Shown here: piece by piece, positions 1 to 9,000 of the stretch | Numbering within the stretch: position 1 is the stretch's first letter | Layout of the letters: every line of letters begins with the position of its first letter | Assembly: GCF_024723735.1 (NCBI RefSeq) | Contig: NZ_JANQDU010000003.1 | Coordinates: 62,001-126,000 of the forward strand | Length of the DNA: 64,000 bases | Direction: 5' to 3' | Origin: Frigidibacter sp. ROC022 | GTDB lineage: Bacteria; Pseudomonadota; Alphaproteobacteria; Rhodobacterales; Rhodobacteraceae | The notes under the pieces: generated by a model | The model's input: the letters and a program-made list of their open reading frames with translations, nothing else | The model's database searches: none | Told to the model about the DNA's origin: nothing | Translations under genes and position numbers: made by a program

Positions 1-468
1 GTCGATCCGGTCGGCGGCGATCTCGACCCGGCCGAGCCAGTCGGCCGCCTCGGCGCGGATGTCGCCATAGTGCCGGGCGCCAACCGCCATCAGCCGTTCC
101 CCGACATTGCCGCTCGCCGAGACCCCCATCCGCAGCCCGTCGCGCGGGTTCTGGTGGACGAAGGCCCAGTCGCCGCGCATCAGGCGGCGGCGTTGCGGCT
201 CGGACATGGTCAGCGTGTCCTGCGGCCCCTCGGCCGTGTCGAAGATCACCTGGCCCCGGTCCGGCGCCAACTGGCCCGCCAGGCAGCCCAGCAGCGTCGA
301 TTTCCCCGATCCGCTCTCGCCGACGATGCCCAGCACCTCGCCGGGCCAGAGATCGAAGGAGACATCGGCGCAGCCGATCCGGCCGCCGTAGGACTTTCCC
401 AGCCCTGCGACGCTCAGCAGCGGTCGGGCCGGGGCCGCCGGTTCGGCGAGGTTCCGGGCCGGGCTCAT
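1..468 (-). CDS. phnK: C-P lyase system ATP-binding protein PhnK (3'-truncated by window edge)
   Basis: ABC-type ATPase subunit that associates with the carbon-phosphorus lyase core complex and is needed for phosphonate breakdown in the cytoplasm. The 156 visible residues carry a Walker A (GESGSGKST, about residues 54-62) and a PhnK-typical stretch, VHQNPRDGLRMGVSASGNVG, followed by ARHYGDIRAEA. The signature motif, Walker B and C-terminus lie beyond base 1; the family is about 250-260 residues, so roughly 100 are missing. The start ATG overlaps the phnJ stop (TCAT at 465-468 on the plus strand), typical of translational coupling in this operon. Confidence 0.95.
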   Translation of the reverse strand, partial: MSPARNLAEPAAPARPLLSVAGLGKSYGGRIGCADVSFDLWPGEVLGIVGESGSGKSTLLGCLAGQLAPDRGQVIFDTAEGPQDTLTMSEPQRRRLMRGDWAFVHQNPRDGLRMGVSASGNVGERLMAVGARHYGDIRAEAADWLGRVEIAADRID

Positions 469-1340
469 GCCGGTTCTCCCAGGCACCCGACATGGCCGGC
501 AGCTCGGCGCCGGGTGCAGAAATCCGTGTCGGAGCACACGAACATCCGTCCCCCCCGATCATCGAGGATCACCTCGTCCAGATAACTGTCCGAGGCGCCG
601 CAGAGATCGCAGTCATGCTCGGCCTTGGTGGCCTGGAACGGGTGGTCCTCGAAATCGAGGCTGACCACTTTCGTGTAGGGCGGCAGGGCGTAGATCCGCT
701 GCTCGCGCCCGGCGCCGAAGAGTTGCAGCGCGGCGTTGTCCGAGAGTTTCGGATTGTCGAATTTCGGGATCGGTGACGGGTCCATCACATAGCGATCCCC
801 GACCCTGACCGGATAGGCATAGGAGGTGGCGATGGCGCCGTGCCGGGCGATGTCCTCGTAAAGCTTCACATGCATCAGCCCGTAGTCTTCCAGCGCGTGC
901 ATCTTGCGGGTCTCGGTCTCGCGCGGTTCGAGAAAGCGCAGCGGTTCCGGGATCGGCACTTGATAGACGAGGATCTGGTCTTCGGTCAGCGGGGTCTCGG
1001 GAATCCGGTGCCGGGTCTGGATCAGGCTCGCCTCGGTGGTGGTCTCGGTGGTGGCAATCCCGGCGGTCCTTTCGAAGAACTTGCGGATCGAGACCGCGTT
1101 GGTGGTGTCGTCGGCGCCCTGGTCGATGACCTTCAGCCGGTCCTCGGGCACCAGACAGGCGGCGGTGACCTGCACCCCGCCGGTGCCCCAGCCGTAGGGC
1201 ATCGGCATCTCGCGGCTGGCGAAGGGCACCTGATAGCCCGGCACCGCGACGCCCTTCAGGATCGCCCGGCGGATCATCCGCTTGGTGTCCTCGTCGAGAT
1301 AGGCGAAGTTGTAGGGGCTGTCGCTGTCGCCGGGGCTCAT
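465..1340 (-). CDS. phnJ: Alpha-D-ribose 1-methylphosphonate 5-phosphate C-P lyase PhnJ
   Basis: Radical-SAM enzyme that cleaves the C-P bond of ribose-1-methylphosphonate 5-phosphate. The 291-residue product matches the family length. Four cysteines near the C-terminus (C244, C247, C269, C275) form the CX2CX21CX5C pattern that binds the 4Fe-4S cluster. The PGYQVPFA and PYGWGTGG motifs are family hallmarks. I chose the ATG at 1340 because it gives the conserved N-terminus (MSPGDSDSPYNFAYLDE) and overlaps the phnI stop by 4 bases; the much longer open frame upstream is non-coding sequence inside phnI. Confidence 0.96.
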   Translation of the reverse strand: MSPGDSDSPYNFAYLDEDTKRMIRRAILKGVAVPGYQVPFASREMPMPYGWGTGGVQVTAACLVPEDRLKVIDQGADDTTNAVSIRKFFERTAGIATTETTTEASLIQTRHRIPETPLTEDQILVYQVPIPEPLRFLEPRETETRKMHALEDYGLMHVKLYEDIARHGAIATSYAYPVRVGDRYVMDPSPIPKFDNPKLSDNAALQLFGAGREQRIYALPPYTKVVSLDFEDHPFQATKAEHDCDLCGASDSYLDEVILDDRGGRMFVCSDTDFCTRRRAAGHVGCLGEPA

Positions 1341-2455
1341 TCGGCGGTCTCCTCCGCGGGGCTGTCCGCCCGCGCCGGCGCCGCCTGCGCCTCGGCCCTG
1401 AGCTTGCGGATCAGTTCCAGTTCGGACTGGAAATCGACGTAATGCGGCAGTTTGATATGTTCGAGGAACCCGGTCGCCTGCACGTTGTCGGCATGCATCA
1501 GCACGAATTCCTGATCCTGCGCCGGAACGCCCTGACCTTCCTCGCCCAACTCCTGCCAGCGCAGCGCCCGGTCCACCAGAGACAGCGAGATCGCCTTGCG
1601 CTCGGACTGGCCGAAGACCAGCCCGTAGCCCTTGGTGAACTGCGGCGGTTCGGTTTTCGAGCCCTGGAACTGGTTCACCGTCTCGCATTCGGTCAGCTCG
1701 ATCTCGCCTACGGTCACCGCAAAGCCAAGCTCGGGGATCTCCATCTCGACCTCGACCATGCCGATCCGCAGCTCTCCGACAAAGGCATGGGTGCGGCCAT
1801 AGCCCCGCTGGGTGGAATAGGCGAGCGAGAGCAGGAAGCCTTCGTCACCCCGGGTCAGCGCCTGCATCCGCAGCGCCCGGTCGGCGGGAAGCTGCATCGG
1901 GTTGCGGGTCAGGTCGCCGGGTTCGGCGTCCGAGGGCGCGTCGGTCTCGATCAGCCCGTCGCGGTTCAGGAACTCGGCGATATGCGGCATCGGCGCCGGG
2001 TCCACACTCGCCGGTTCGGGGGCTTCGGCGGCGGTTTCGGCCCCGCCTTCGGCCATCAGCTTGAAGTCGAGCAGGCGGTGCGTGTAGTCGAAGGTCGGCC
2101 CCAGCACCTGGCCGCCGGGCGCGTCCTTGAAGGTGGCCGAGATCCGGCGCAGGCAGGCCATTTTCCCGGTGTCCACCGGGCGCGAGGCGCCGAAGCGCGG
2201 CAGGGTGGTGCGATAGGCGCGGATCAGGAAGATCGCCTCGATCAGGTCGCCGCGGGCCTGCTTGATCGCCAGCGCCGCCAGGTCGGGATCGTAGAGCGAG
2301 CCTTCGGCCATGACCCGGTTCACCGCAAGCCGCAGCTGCTCGCGGATCTGGGCGACCGAGAGTTCCGCAATGGCGGTGTCTCCGCGCCGTTCCTCGGCCA
2401 GCAGGGCATGGGCGGCGTCGATGGCGCGTTCGCCCCCCTTGACGGCGACATACAT
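1337..2455 (-). CDS. phnI: C-P lyase core subunit PhnI
   Basis: PhnI works with PhnG, PhnH and PhnL in forming the ribose 1-methylphosphonate triphosphate intermediate, and is part of the PhnGHIJ core complex. The product is 372 residues, about the usual family length, and starts MYVAVKGGERAIDAAHALL, the conserved PhnI N-terminus. Its start and the phnH stop share a single base, and it overlaps phnJ by 4 bases, so the operon is tightly coupled. Confidence 0.95.
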   Translation of the reverse strand: MYVAVKGGERAIDAAHALLAEERRGDTAIAELSVAQIREQLRLAVNRVMAEGSLYDPDLAALAIKQARGDLIEAIFLIRAYRTTLPRFGASRPVDTGKMACLRRISATFKDAPGGQVLGPTFDYTHRLLDFKLMAEGGAETAAEAPEPASVDPAPMPHIAEFLNRDGLIETDAPSDAEPGDLTRNPMQLPADRALRMQALTRGDEGFLLSLAYSTQRGYGRTHAFVGELRIGMVEVEMEIPELGFAVTVGEIELTECETVNQFQGSKTEPPQFTKGYGLVFGQSERKAISLSLVDRALRWQELGEEGQGVPAQDQEFVLMHADNVQATGFLEHIKLPHYVDFQSELELIRKLRAEAQAAPARADSPAEETAE

Positions 2456-3021
2456 CAGGCGGCCTCCACCTGGGTGGACCGAGGCAGGCCGGCAAGCCGT
2501 TCCCCGGCGGTCAGGAAGCAGTCCCAGCCCAGCGGGAACAGGTCGTGATTGGCGCGGAAGGCGGCGGTCTCGGGCAGCGAGAGCCGCGCCTGGCCCCGGA
2601 TGCCGGGGCCGGACAGGCGGGCGCCATCGGGGGTGAGGTCTTCGACCTCCACGATCAGCGTGGCGGCGCGGTCGGGATAGTCCGGGGTGCCGATCCGGTA
2701 GCGATCGAGCGGCGCCAGGGCCGGCCAGGTGCCAAGGGCGAAGGCGGCGTCTTCGGCGCCGGTCAGGGGCGCGCCGCAGTGAAACCGGACCCAGTCGCGC
2801 AGCGCGGCACAGTCATGTGCGCCGGCCAGATGCAGCGGCGTGGTGGCGTCGGCCAGGGTTAGCAACAGCGCGGCGGCGGCGGGCGACAGCGGCGCCGGGC
2901 CGGCGGCGCCGGCAAGGGTCACGATGGTGCCGGGGCGCGACAGCGCCCGCAAGGCGCCGCGGAAGGCCCGCGCGGCATCGCGCGGCGGGTCGGCGAAGGC
3001 GCCGGTCAGGGCGACGGTCAT
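2455..3021 (-). CDS. phnH: C-P lyase core subunit PhnH
   Basis: Subunit of the PhnGHIJ core complex, a PLP-transferase-like fold without cofactor in characterised homologues. The 188-residue product contains the family motifs GAFADPPRDAARAFRGAL and LSRPGTIVTL near the N-terminus and a conserved end (DCFLTAGERLAGLPRSTQVE). It overlaps phnG by 4 bases upstream and phnI by 1 base downstream. Confidence 0.94.
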   Translation of the reverse strand: MTVALTGAFADPPRDAARAFRGALRALSRPGTIVTLAGAAGPAPLSPAAAALLLTLADATTPLHLAGAHDCAALRDWVRFHCGAPLTGAEDAAFALGTWPALAPLDRYRIGTPDYPDRAATLIVEVEDLTPDGARLSGPGIRGQARLSLPETAAFRANHDLFPLGWDCFLTAGERLAGLPRSTQVEAA

Positions 3022-3485
3022 GAATCCTCTCCCCGGACCATGGTGAAGAAATCGACCTTGGTGGCGGCGGCTTTGGCGGCCCGGTTGGCGCGGCGGGCGG
3101 CCTCTTCGGCGGCGAGCGGGTCGAGCACCTGCCGGCGGAGCCTCTCTGCCTCGGGCCCCTGCATCAGCGCGTCGAGCGCGGCGGCGCGCAGGGCGTGGCC
3201 CTTGTTGCGGCCCTGCACCTGCGCGTGCCCGACCGCGCCGGAGGCCAGGCGCAGCGAGCAGCGGGTGACAGTCATCTCGCCCAGGTTGAAGGCCGCGCCG
3301 GTGGCGCCAAGGCGGCCGCGCACCATGACGGTGCCGGTCTCGGGGCGGCGCAGGGGCTCATGCGCGGGCAGTTCGGGAAACAGGGCCGCGAGCCGTCGGG
3401 CCGGGGCGCGGGCGAGAAGCCCGATCCAGCCCTGGCGGGCGGCCTGGTCGGGGTCGGCGGGCGCGGCACTGGCGGCGGTAGACAT
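3018..3485 (-). CDS. phnG: C-P lyase core subunit PhnG, first gene of the operon
   Basis: Small subunit of the C-P lyase core. The 155-residue product has the PhnG features: N-terminal RQGWIGLLARAPARRLAALF, then FNLGEMTVTRCSLRLASGAVGHAQVQGRNKGHA split over residues 65-100, and a basic helical C-terminus. It is the first gene of the minus-strand operon phnG-H-I-J-K and is transcribed away from phnF. The 89-bp gap between them holds an inverted repeat that is a likely PhnF operator. Confidence 0.94.
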   Translation of the reverse strand: MSTAASAAPADPDQAARQGWIGLLARAPARRLAALFPELPAHEPLRRPETGTVMVRGRLGATGAAFNLGEMTVTRCSLRLASGAVGHAQVQGRNKGHALRAAALDALMQGPEAERLRRQVLDPLAAEEAARRANRAAKAAATKVDFFTMVRGEDS

Positions 3486-3494
3486 CTTGGCAAG

Positions 3495-3522
3495 TTGTCC
3501 AGTGTTCTATACAACTAGACAA
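3495..3522. promoter_or_regulatory. Candidate PhnF operator between phnG and phnF
   Basis: In the divergent spacer, TTGTCCAGT (3495-3503) and ACTAGACAA (3514-3522) form an inverted repeat matching at 8 of 9 positions, with a 10-bp spacer that contains CTATACA. The surrounding bases are much AT-richer than the flanking genes. GntR/UTRA regulators such as PhnF bind short palindromes between themselves and their targets, so this is the natural operator. The assignment is inferred from position and symmetry only. Confidence 0.5.
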
Positions 3523-3574
3523 ATTAGTAGCGGCCCCGCCGCCCCGACACAACACCCGATGAGGTGAACCCTTC

Positions 3575-4321
3575 ATGACAGAGACCCGCGGCACGCCGCC
3601 GCGCACCGCGCTCTGGCGCTCGATCGCCGACACGCTGGGCGCCGAGATCGCCGCCGGGCATTGGCGCCCCGGCGACCGGCTGCCGACCGAGGCGCAGCTG
3701 TCGGCGCGGTTCTCGGTCAACCGCCACACGCTGCGCCGGGCGCTGGCGTCGCTGGCCGAGGCGGGGCTGGTGCGGACCCGGCGGGGCTCGGGCGTCTTCG
3801 TGGCGGCGCGGGCGGTGGCGGATTATCCGCTGGGCCGCCGGGTGCGGTTCCACCAGAACCTCGAGGCCGCGGGCCGGGTGCCCTCGCGGCGGATCGACCA
3901 GGTGGTGACGCGCCGCGCAGATGCCGGCGAGGCCGAGGCGCTGGCTCTGGCGCCGGGCGCGGAGGTGCATGTCGTGGAAGGCGTCTCGCTGGCCGATGGC
4001 GAGCCGCTGGCGGTCTTCCGGGCGGTGTTCCCGGCGGCGCGGTTCCCGAACCTGCCGAAGGTGGTGGGGGAAGTGGATTCGATCACAAGGGCGCTGGCCC
4101 GGATGGGGGTCGAGGACTACACCCGCGCGTCGACCCGGATGCTGGCCGAAACCGCCCCGGCGGTGCTGGCGGCACGGCTGGAACTGCGCGAGGGGGCGGC
4201 GATCCTGAAGACGGTGGCGGTGAATGTCGATGCAGAGGGGCGCCCGGTCGAATACGGCACCACCTGGTTCGCGGGCGAGCGTGTGGTGCTGAGCGTCACG
4301 CCAGAGGCCGGGGCAGGGTGA
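3575..4321 (+). CDS. phnF: GntR/UTRA-family regulator PhnF
   Basis: Transcriptional regulator of phosphonate use. The 248 residues have an N-terminal winged helix-turn-helix (about 10-78, with GDRLPTEAQLSARFSVNRHTLRRALASL split over residues 30-57) and a C-terminal UTRA effector domain (about 95-240, ending GTTWFAGERV). It is divergent from phnG and shares an 89-bp control region with it, the usual arrangement in Rhodobacterales. The ATG at 3575 follows AGGTGAAC. Confidence 0.93.
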   Translation: MTETRGTPPRTALWRSIADTLGAEIAAGHWRPGDRLPTEAQLSARFSVNRHTLRRALASLAEAGLVRTRRGSGVFVAARAVADYPLGRRVRFHQNLEAAGRVPSRRIDQVVTRRADAGEAEALALAPGAEVHVVEGVSLADGEPLAVFRAVFPAARFPNLPKVVGEVDSITRALARMGVEDYTRASTRMLAETAPAVLAARLELREGAAILKTVAVNVDAEGRPVEYGTTWFAGERVVLSVTPEAGAG

Positions 4322-4392
4322 GATTCGGACAAACTATTGCCCTATAGCCGTTCTATCGTCCCGCGGGCGCGCAGGTTGTAACGGAGATGGGC

Positions 4393-5118
4393 ATGTCGGC
4401 TCGGCGTATCGCGGTTCTGGTGGATGGGGACAATATCAGCGCCAGCCACGCGCCAAAGGTTCTGGCCGAGGCGGCGCGGTTGGGCCGGGTCGATATCGCC
4501 CGGGTCTATGCCGCCCTGAACCAACCCTCGGACTGGCTGCGGGCGCAGGGCTACCGGCTGCTGCACGCGGGCGCGGGCAAGAACGCCGCCGACCTGCTTC
4601 TCAGCATCGACGCCATGGAACTGGCCCTGGAGAGCGGGGTCGAATCCTTCGTGATTGCCTCGTCGGATGGCGACTTCACCCACCTTGCGCAGCGGCTGCG
4701 GGAGCGCGGGCTGCATGTGCTTGGCCTCGGCGAGAACAAAGCGCCGATGGGCTTCCGGCTGGCCTGCACCGAGTTCCACTGTCTCGAAGAAGGCGAGCCG
4801 AAGGCCGCGCCGCCCGCGGAGGAGAACCCGGCCGATTGCGCGGACCTCGATCTGAAGATCCGCAGCATGATTGCGCGGTACAGCACCAATGGCACCGGCA
4901 TGCGGATTGCCGAACTCGGGCCCCAGATGCACCGGACTCACGCTGTCCGGATCAGCACCTTGCCCGAACGCACATGGCGCGCCTATCTGTCCAGCCGGCC
5001 GGCGCTCTACCAACTCGATCCGAAAAGCCCGGAGGCAAAGGTGCGCTTTCGGCCCGAGGGCTTCGCGGCGCTACAGTCCGCTGCGGTCCCGGCGACGACG
5101 GTGCAGCGCCGGGGCTGA
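4393..5118 (+). CDS. NYN-domain protein with C-terminal OST-HTH/LOTUS domain
   Basis: Predicted RNA-processing protein of the LabA/DUF88 class. Residues about 5-135 form a PIN-like NYN domain with its acidic residues (VLVDGDNIS near the N-terminus, KNAADLLLSIDAM, IASSDGDF). Residues about 155-230 look like an OST-HTH/LOTUS domain, a putative RNA-binding winged helix (LKIRSMIARY through WRAYLSSRPALYQL). I prefer the ATG at 4393 because GGAG at 4383-4386 sits 6 bases before it; the ATG at 4387 abuts the same GGAG with no spacing. The substrate is unknown. Confidence 0.85.
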   Translation: MSARRIAVLVDGDNISASHAPKVLAEAARLGRVDIARVYAALNQPSDWLRAQGYRLLHAGAGKNAADLLLSIDAMELALESGVESFVIASSDGDFTHLAQRLRERGLHVLGLGENKAPMGFRLACTEFHCLEEGEPKAAPPAEENPADCADLDLKIRSMIARYSTNGTGMRIAELGPQMHRTHAVRISTLPERTWRAYLSSRPALYQLDPKSPEAKVRFRPEGFAALQSAAVPATTVQRRG

Positions 5119-5177
5119 GGGTGGGGGCAGCGCTTGCGCCGCCCTTCCGGTGTGCCGGAGCCTTTGCGTGGGCCGGC

Positions 5178-5666
5178 TCAGTCCTCTTCGGCTTCGCCGA
5201 GGGTGACGAACTTGCTGCTGTAGGTCGACTCGCCCAGCCGCTCGATCAGGTCGAGTTGCAGTTCCAGCCAGGCCTTGTGGCCCTCTTCGTCCAGGGCGAT
5301 GGCCTCGAACACCTCGCGGGAGCCGATGTCGCCCAGTTCGTCGGCGGCCTTGGCGGCGCGGATATAGACCTCGATGGCCTCGATCTCGTCGGCCAGGTCG
5401 GTCTTGAACATGTCGACCAGCGAGTCCGCCTTGTGGATCGGCTTGGCCAGCGCCACCTGCGGCGTGCCCTTGAGGAACATGATCCGCTCGATGAAACGGT
5501 CGGAATGGCCCAGTTCCTCGGTCATCTCCTCGCGCATCTGGGCGGCGAGCTTGGTCAGGCCCCAGTCTTCCAGGACATGGGCGTGCAGCTGATACTGATG
5601 CGCCGCGCTCATTTCCATCTGCAGGGCGGTGTTCAGGTTCTGGATGGTTTGCTCATTGTCGGACAT
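5178..5666 (-). CDS. bfr: Bacterioferritin-type iron storage protein lacking the haem methionine
   Basis: Four-helix iron-storage protein of 162 residues. Numbering coincides with E. coli Bfr: the ferroxidase ligands E18, E51, H54, E94, E127 and H130 are all present, so it should oxidise and store iron. The axial haem ligand M52 is leucine (E51-L52-G53-H54), so it may not bind haem, or may do so only with a second subunit type. The ATG at 5666 is preceded by AGGAGCG; an in-frame ATG 24 bases upstream has no such site. It converges on the NYN gene. Confidence 0.92.
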   Translation of the reverse strand: MSDNEQTIQNLNTALQMEMSAAHQYQLHAHVLEDWGLTKLAAQMREEMTEELGHSDRFIERIMFLKGTPQVALAKPIHKADSLVDMFKTDLADEIEAIEVYIRAAKAADELGDIGSREVFEAIALDEEGHKAWLELQLDLIERLGESTYSSKFVTLGEAEED

Positions 5667-5722
5667 GTCTGTTCGCTCCTTTGGATACACCCCCGGTAAT
5701 AGCCGATCCGGCGCGGGATGCG

Positions 5723-5737
5723 GGTGACATAGTCACC
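5723..5737. promoter_or_regulatory. Perfect inverted repeat upstream of bfr
   Basis: GGTGAC-ATA-GTCACC lies 57-71 bases upstream of the bacterioferritin start in the 336-bp gap between bfr and the chemoreceptor gene. It could be a repressor operator for bfr or for the divergent gene. It does not resemble an Irr, RirA or FnrL site as I know them. I see no RNA gene or further coding sequence in the rest of this gap (5667-6002). Confidence 0.35.
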
Positions 5738-6002
5738 GGGAATCCGGATTGTCGCGACCGTGCCCATCCACGGATCAGCATTCGCCGCAGCCCGACCCCG
5801 CCGCCTGTCGCGCCGATCCCCCGGTTGGCCTGACGGGGTGCCGATGCGGCGGGTGACGATTTGGCGATGGATTGGGGAAGATCGCGTTTCGGACCCGGTT
5901 AAGGCGGCCTTTACCCGGTCTGGCCATAGTCGCGTTCCAGATCGCCCGCATTGCCGCGCCTGTCGGTGCCGCAGGTCCTTTCCATGAGCCGAAGGTTTCA
6001 GG

Positions 6003-9000
6003 ATGAAGCTGAATGTCACCTCCATCGCCGTCCGCCTGCCCGTGATCGCGGCGCTGGCGATCCTCTTCGCCGGGGTCATTGCCACCGTCAGCTTCTTCGA
6101 TGCCCGGGCGGCCCTGACCCAGCAGGTCGGGCTGCGGCTGGAAATGGCACTGGAGACCCGGGCGGTCCGGCTGCATGACTGGCTGCAGGAATTGCGCAGC
6201 GATGCGATCATGGCGGCGCATGCCCCGACGACGGTGACCGCGCTGCAGGCGCTGTCGGCGGGGTTCGACCGGGTCGAAGGCGACAGGGCGGCGACCCTGC
6301 GCAAGCTCTATGTCACCGACAACCGGTATCCGGCCGCGGAACGGTTCAAACTGGCCGGGGGCGGCGATGGCTCGGCCTATTCCAAGGCCCATGCCCGCTT
6401 TCACGGCCTGTTCCGGCAGCAGTTGGAACTGCGCGGCTATCACGACCTAGTCCTGTTCGACAGCCAGGGCGACCTGATCTATTCGGTGAAGAAGGAGCCG
6501 GACTTCGCGCAGGATTTTCGGCAGGCGCCGCTCCGCGACAGCGGCCTGGGCCGCGCCTATCGCAGGGCGATGGCGGCACCGGACCAAAGCCCGGTCTTTG
6601 TCGATTTCTCCCGCTACGGGCCGTCGAACGATGTCGCGGCGGCCTTCGTGGCGATCCGGGTCGAAGGGGCGGGCAACAAGCCGCTGGGCGTGCTGGCCTT
6701 CGAAGTCAATGTCGATCGGCTGAACGCGGCGATCAACGGCGCGGCGGGCCTGGCCGACAACGGGCGCGTGATCCTGATCGGCGCGGATGGTCTGCGGCGC
6801 AACTCCGATCCCGGCGGCGCGACCGGGGACAACCCGCTCGACCCCGTTGCCGACCGTCCGCAAGTGGCGGCGCTGCTGGCCGGGGGGGCGGGGTTCCTGG
6901 CCGACACGCTCGGCGGGAACGGCCAGAGGGTCATGGCTTCCTATGCCCGGCTGGATGAGCCCGGGCTGGACTGGGGCCTCGTGGTGGAAGAGGACCGGGC
7001 CGAGCTGATGGCGCCGGTGGCCCATCTGCGCGAACATGCGATCCTGCTGATGCTGGCGGCGGCGGTGGCGGCGGTGCTGATGGGCCTGGCCCTGGCGCGC
7101 AGCATCGTGCGGCCATTGCTGGGCATCGGCGCCGCGATGCGCCGGGTCGCCGATGGCGACTATCATGCCGAGGTGCCCTTTGTCCGGCGCCGCGACGAGA
7201 TCGGTGCGATTGCCGCCGATCTGGAGGCCTGCCGGGCCCGGCTGGCCGATGCCGAAGAGGCGGCGCGGATGACCCTGTTCCAGAGCCAGGCCTTCGCCGA
7301 ATCCTCGGTGCCGATGGTGATGGTCGATTCCCGGATGGTGGTGATTGCCCAGAACAAGGCTGCCGACCGGCTGTTCATGGACAATGTCGAGACGATGCGG
7401 CGGCTGATGCCCGATTACGACGCCCGGAACGCGGTCGGCATGTCGATGGACCTGTTCCACAGCGACCCCGCCGAACAGCGCCGCCTGTTCGCCGATCTCG
7501 ACAACCTGCCGCTCAGCACCGATTTCGCCTTTGGCGAGATGCGGATCCGCCGCCATGTCACGGCGATCCTCGACAGCGCCGGAAACTACGCCGGCAACAT
7601 CGTCGAGTTCTCCGATGTCCGCGAGGCCAAGCTGAACGCCTCGATCCTCGACGCGCTGCGGGCCAGCCAGGTGGTGATCGAATACGACAGCGACTTCCGG
7701 GTTCGCAAGGTCAACGCCAAGTTCGCCGAGGTCTTCGGCTATGGCGAGGAGGCGATCGGGATGAGCATCGAGGAGCTCTTCGGCGCCAGCGAGGATACCG
7801 TCGTCGCAAGAGAGCGGCTGGCCGAAGGCGAGGCGGTCAATCACAAGGTTCGCCGCAAGGGCCGGGATGGGCGCGACGTCTGGGTCGATGTGGCGATGAA
7901 CCCGATCTTCGATGCCCGCGGCCGGCTCGACCAGGTGGTCGAGCTGAGCCACGACGTCAGCGAGATCGAGCGCCAGCGCCAGGCGGTCGAGGGCGAGCGC
8001 GAGAAGCAGGCGGCGGCGCAGAAACAGGTGGTGGACGACCTGCGGCGCGGGCTGGCGGCCCTGGCCGGCGGCAACCTGACCGAGATGCTCGAAACCCCGT
8101 TTTCGCCGGAATACGAACAGCTCCGCCACGATTTCAACGCCGCACTCGGCAAGCTCACCGATGTCATGCGGCAGCTGATCGCCATCACCGGCAGCATCAA
8201 TGCCGGGGCGACCGAGATGTCGCAGGCCGCCGACGACTTGTCGCGCCGGACCGAGAACCAGGCCGCGACGCTGGAAGAGACCGCGGCGGCGATGGACCAG
8301 TTGACGGCCGGGGTCAAATCCGCCGCCGACGGCGCCGGAGAGGCCGACCGCGCGGTCCGCTCGGCCCGCGAGAATGCCACCGCCTCGGGCGAGGTCGTCT
8401 CGCAGGCGGTCGATGCGATGGGCGAGATCGAGAAAAGCTCGGACCAGATCAGCCAGATCATCGGCGTGATCGACGACATCGCCTTCCAGACCAATCTGCT
8501 GGCGCTGAATGCCGGGGTCGAGGCGGCACGGGCAGGGGAGGCCGGGCGCGGCTTTGCCGTGGTCGCCTCCGAGGTCCGGTCACTGGCGCAACGCTCATCG
8601 GAAGCGGCCCGCGAGATCAAGGCGCTGATCTCGGCCTCGTCGGGCCATGTCGAACGGGGGGTGACGCTGGTCGGCCAGGCCGGCGCGGCGCTGAACCAGA
8701 TCGTCGAGAGCGTCGGCCATATCGCCGGGCTGGTGACGGACATCGCGGCCTCTTCGGCCGAGCAGTCGAACGGGCTGATCGAGATCAACACAGGCGTCAC
8801 CCAGCTGGACGAGGTGACCCAGCAGAATGCCGCCATGGTCGAGGAAACCACCGCGGCCAGCCATTCGCTGCGGAACGAATCCGTCACGCTGAGCGAACTG
8901 GTGGCGCGGTTCCGGGTCCGCCCGGCCGAGGGGGCCGAGATCGTCACGATGCGCCGGGCGCCGAGACCCTCTGCCGGCACCGCCCTGTCCGAGGCGGCGA

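Noticed and set aside
6447-8129. 560-codon minus-strand frame inside the chemoreceptor gene
   Set aside because: Histidine/arginine-rich shadow of the receptor's coding strand; no domain, no ribosome site.
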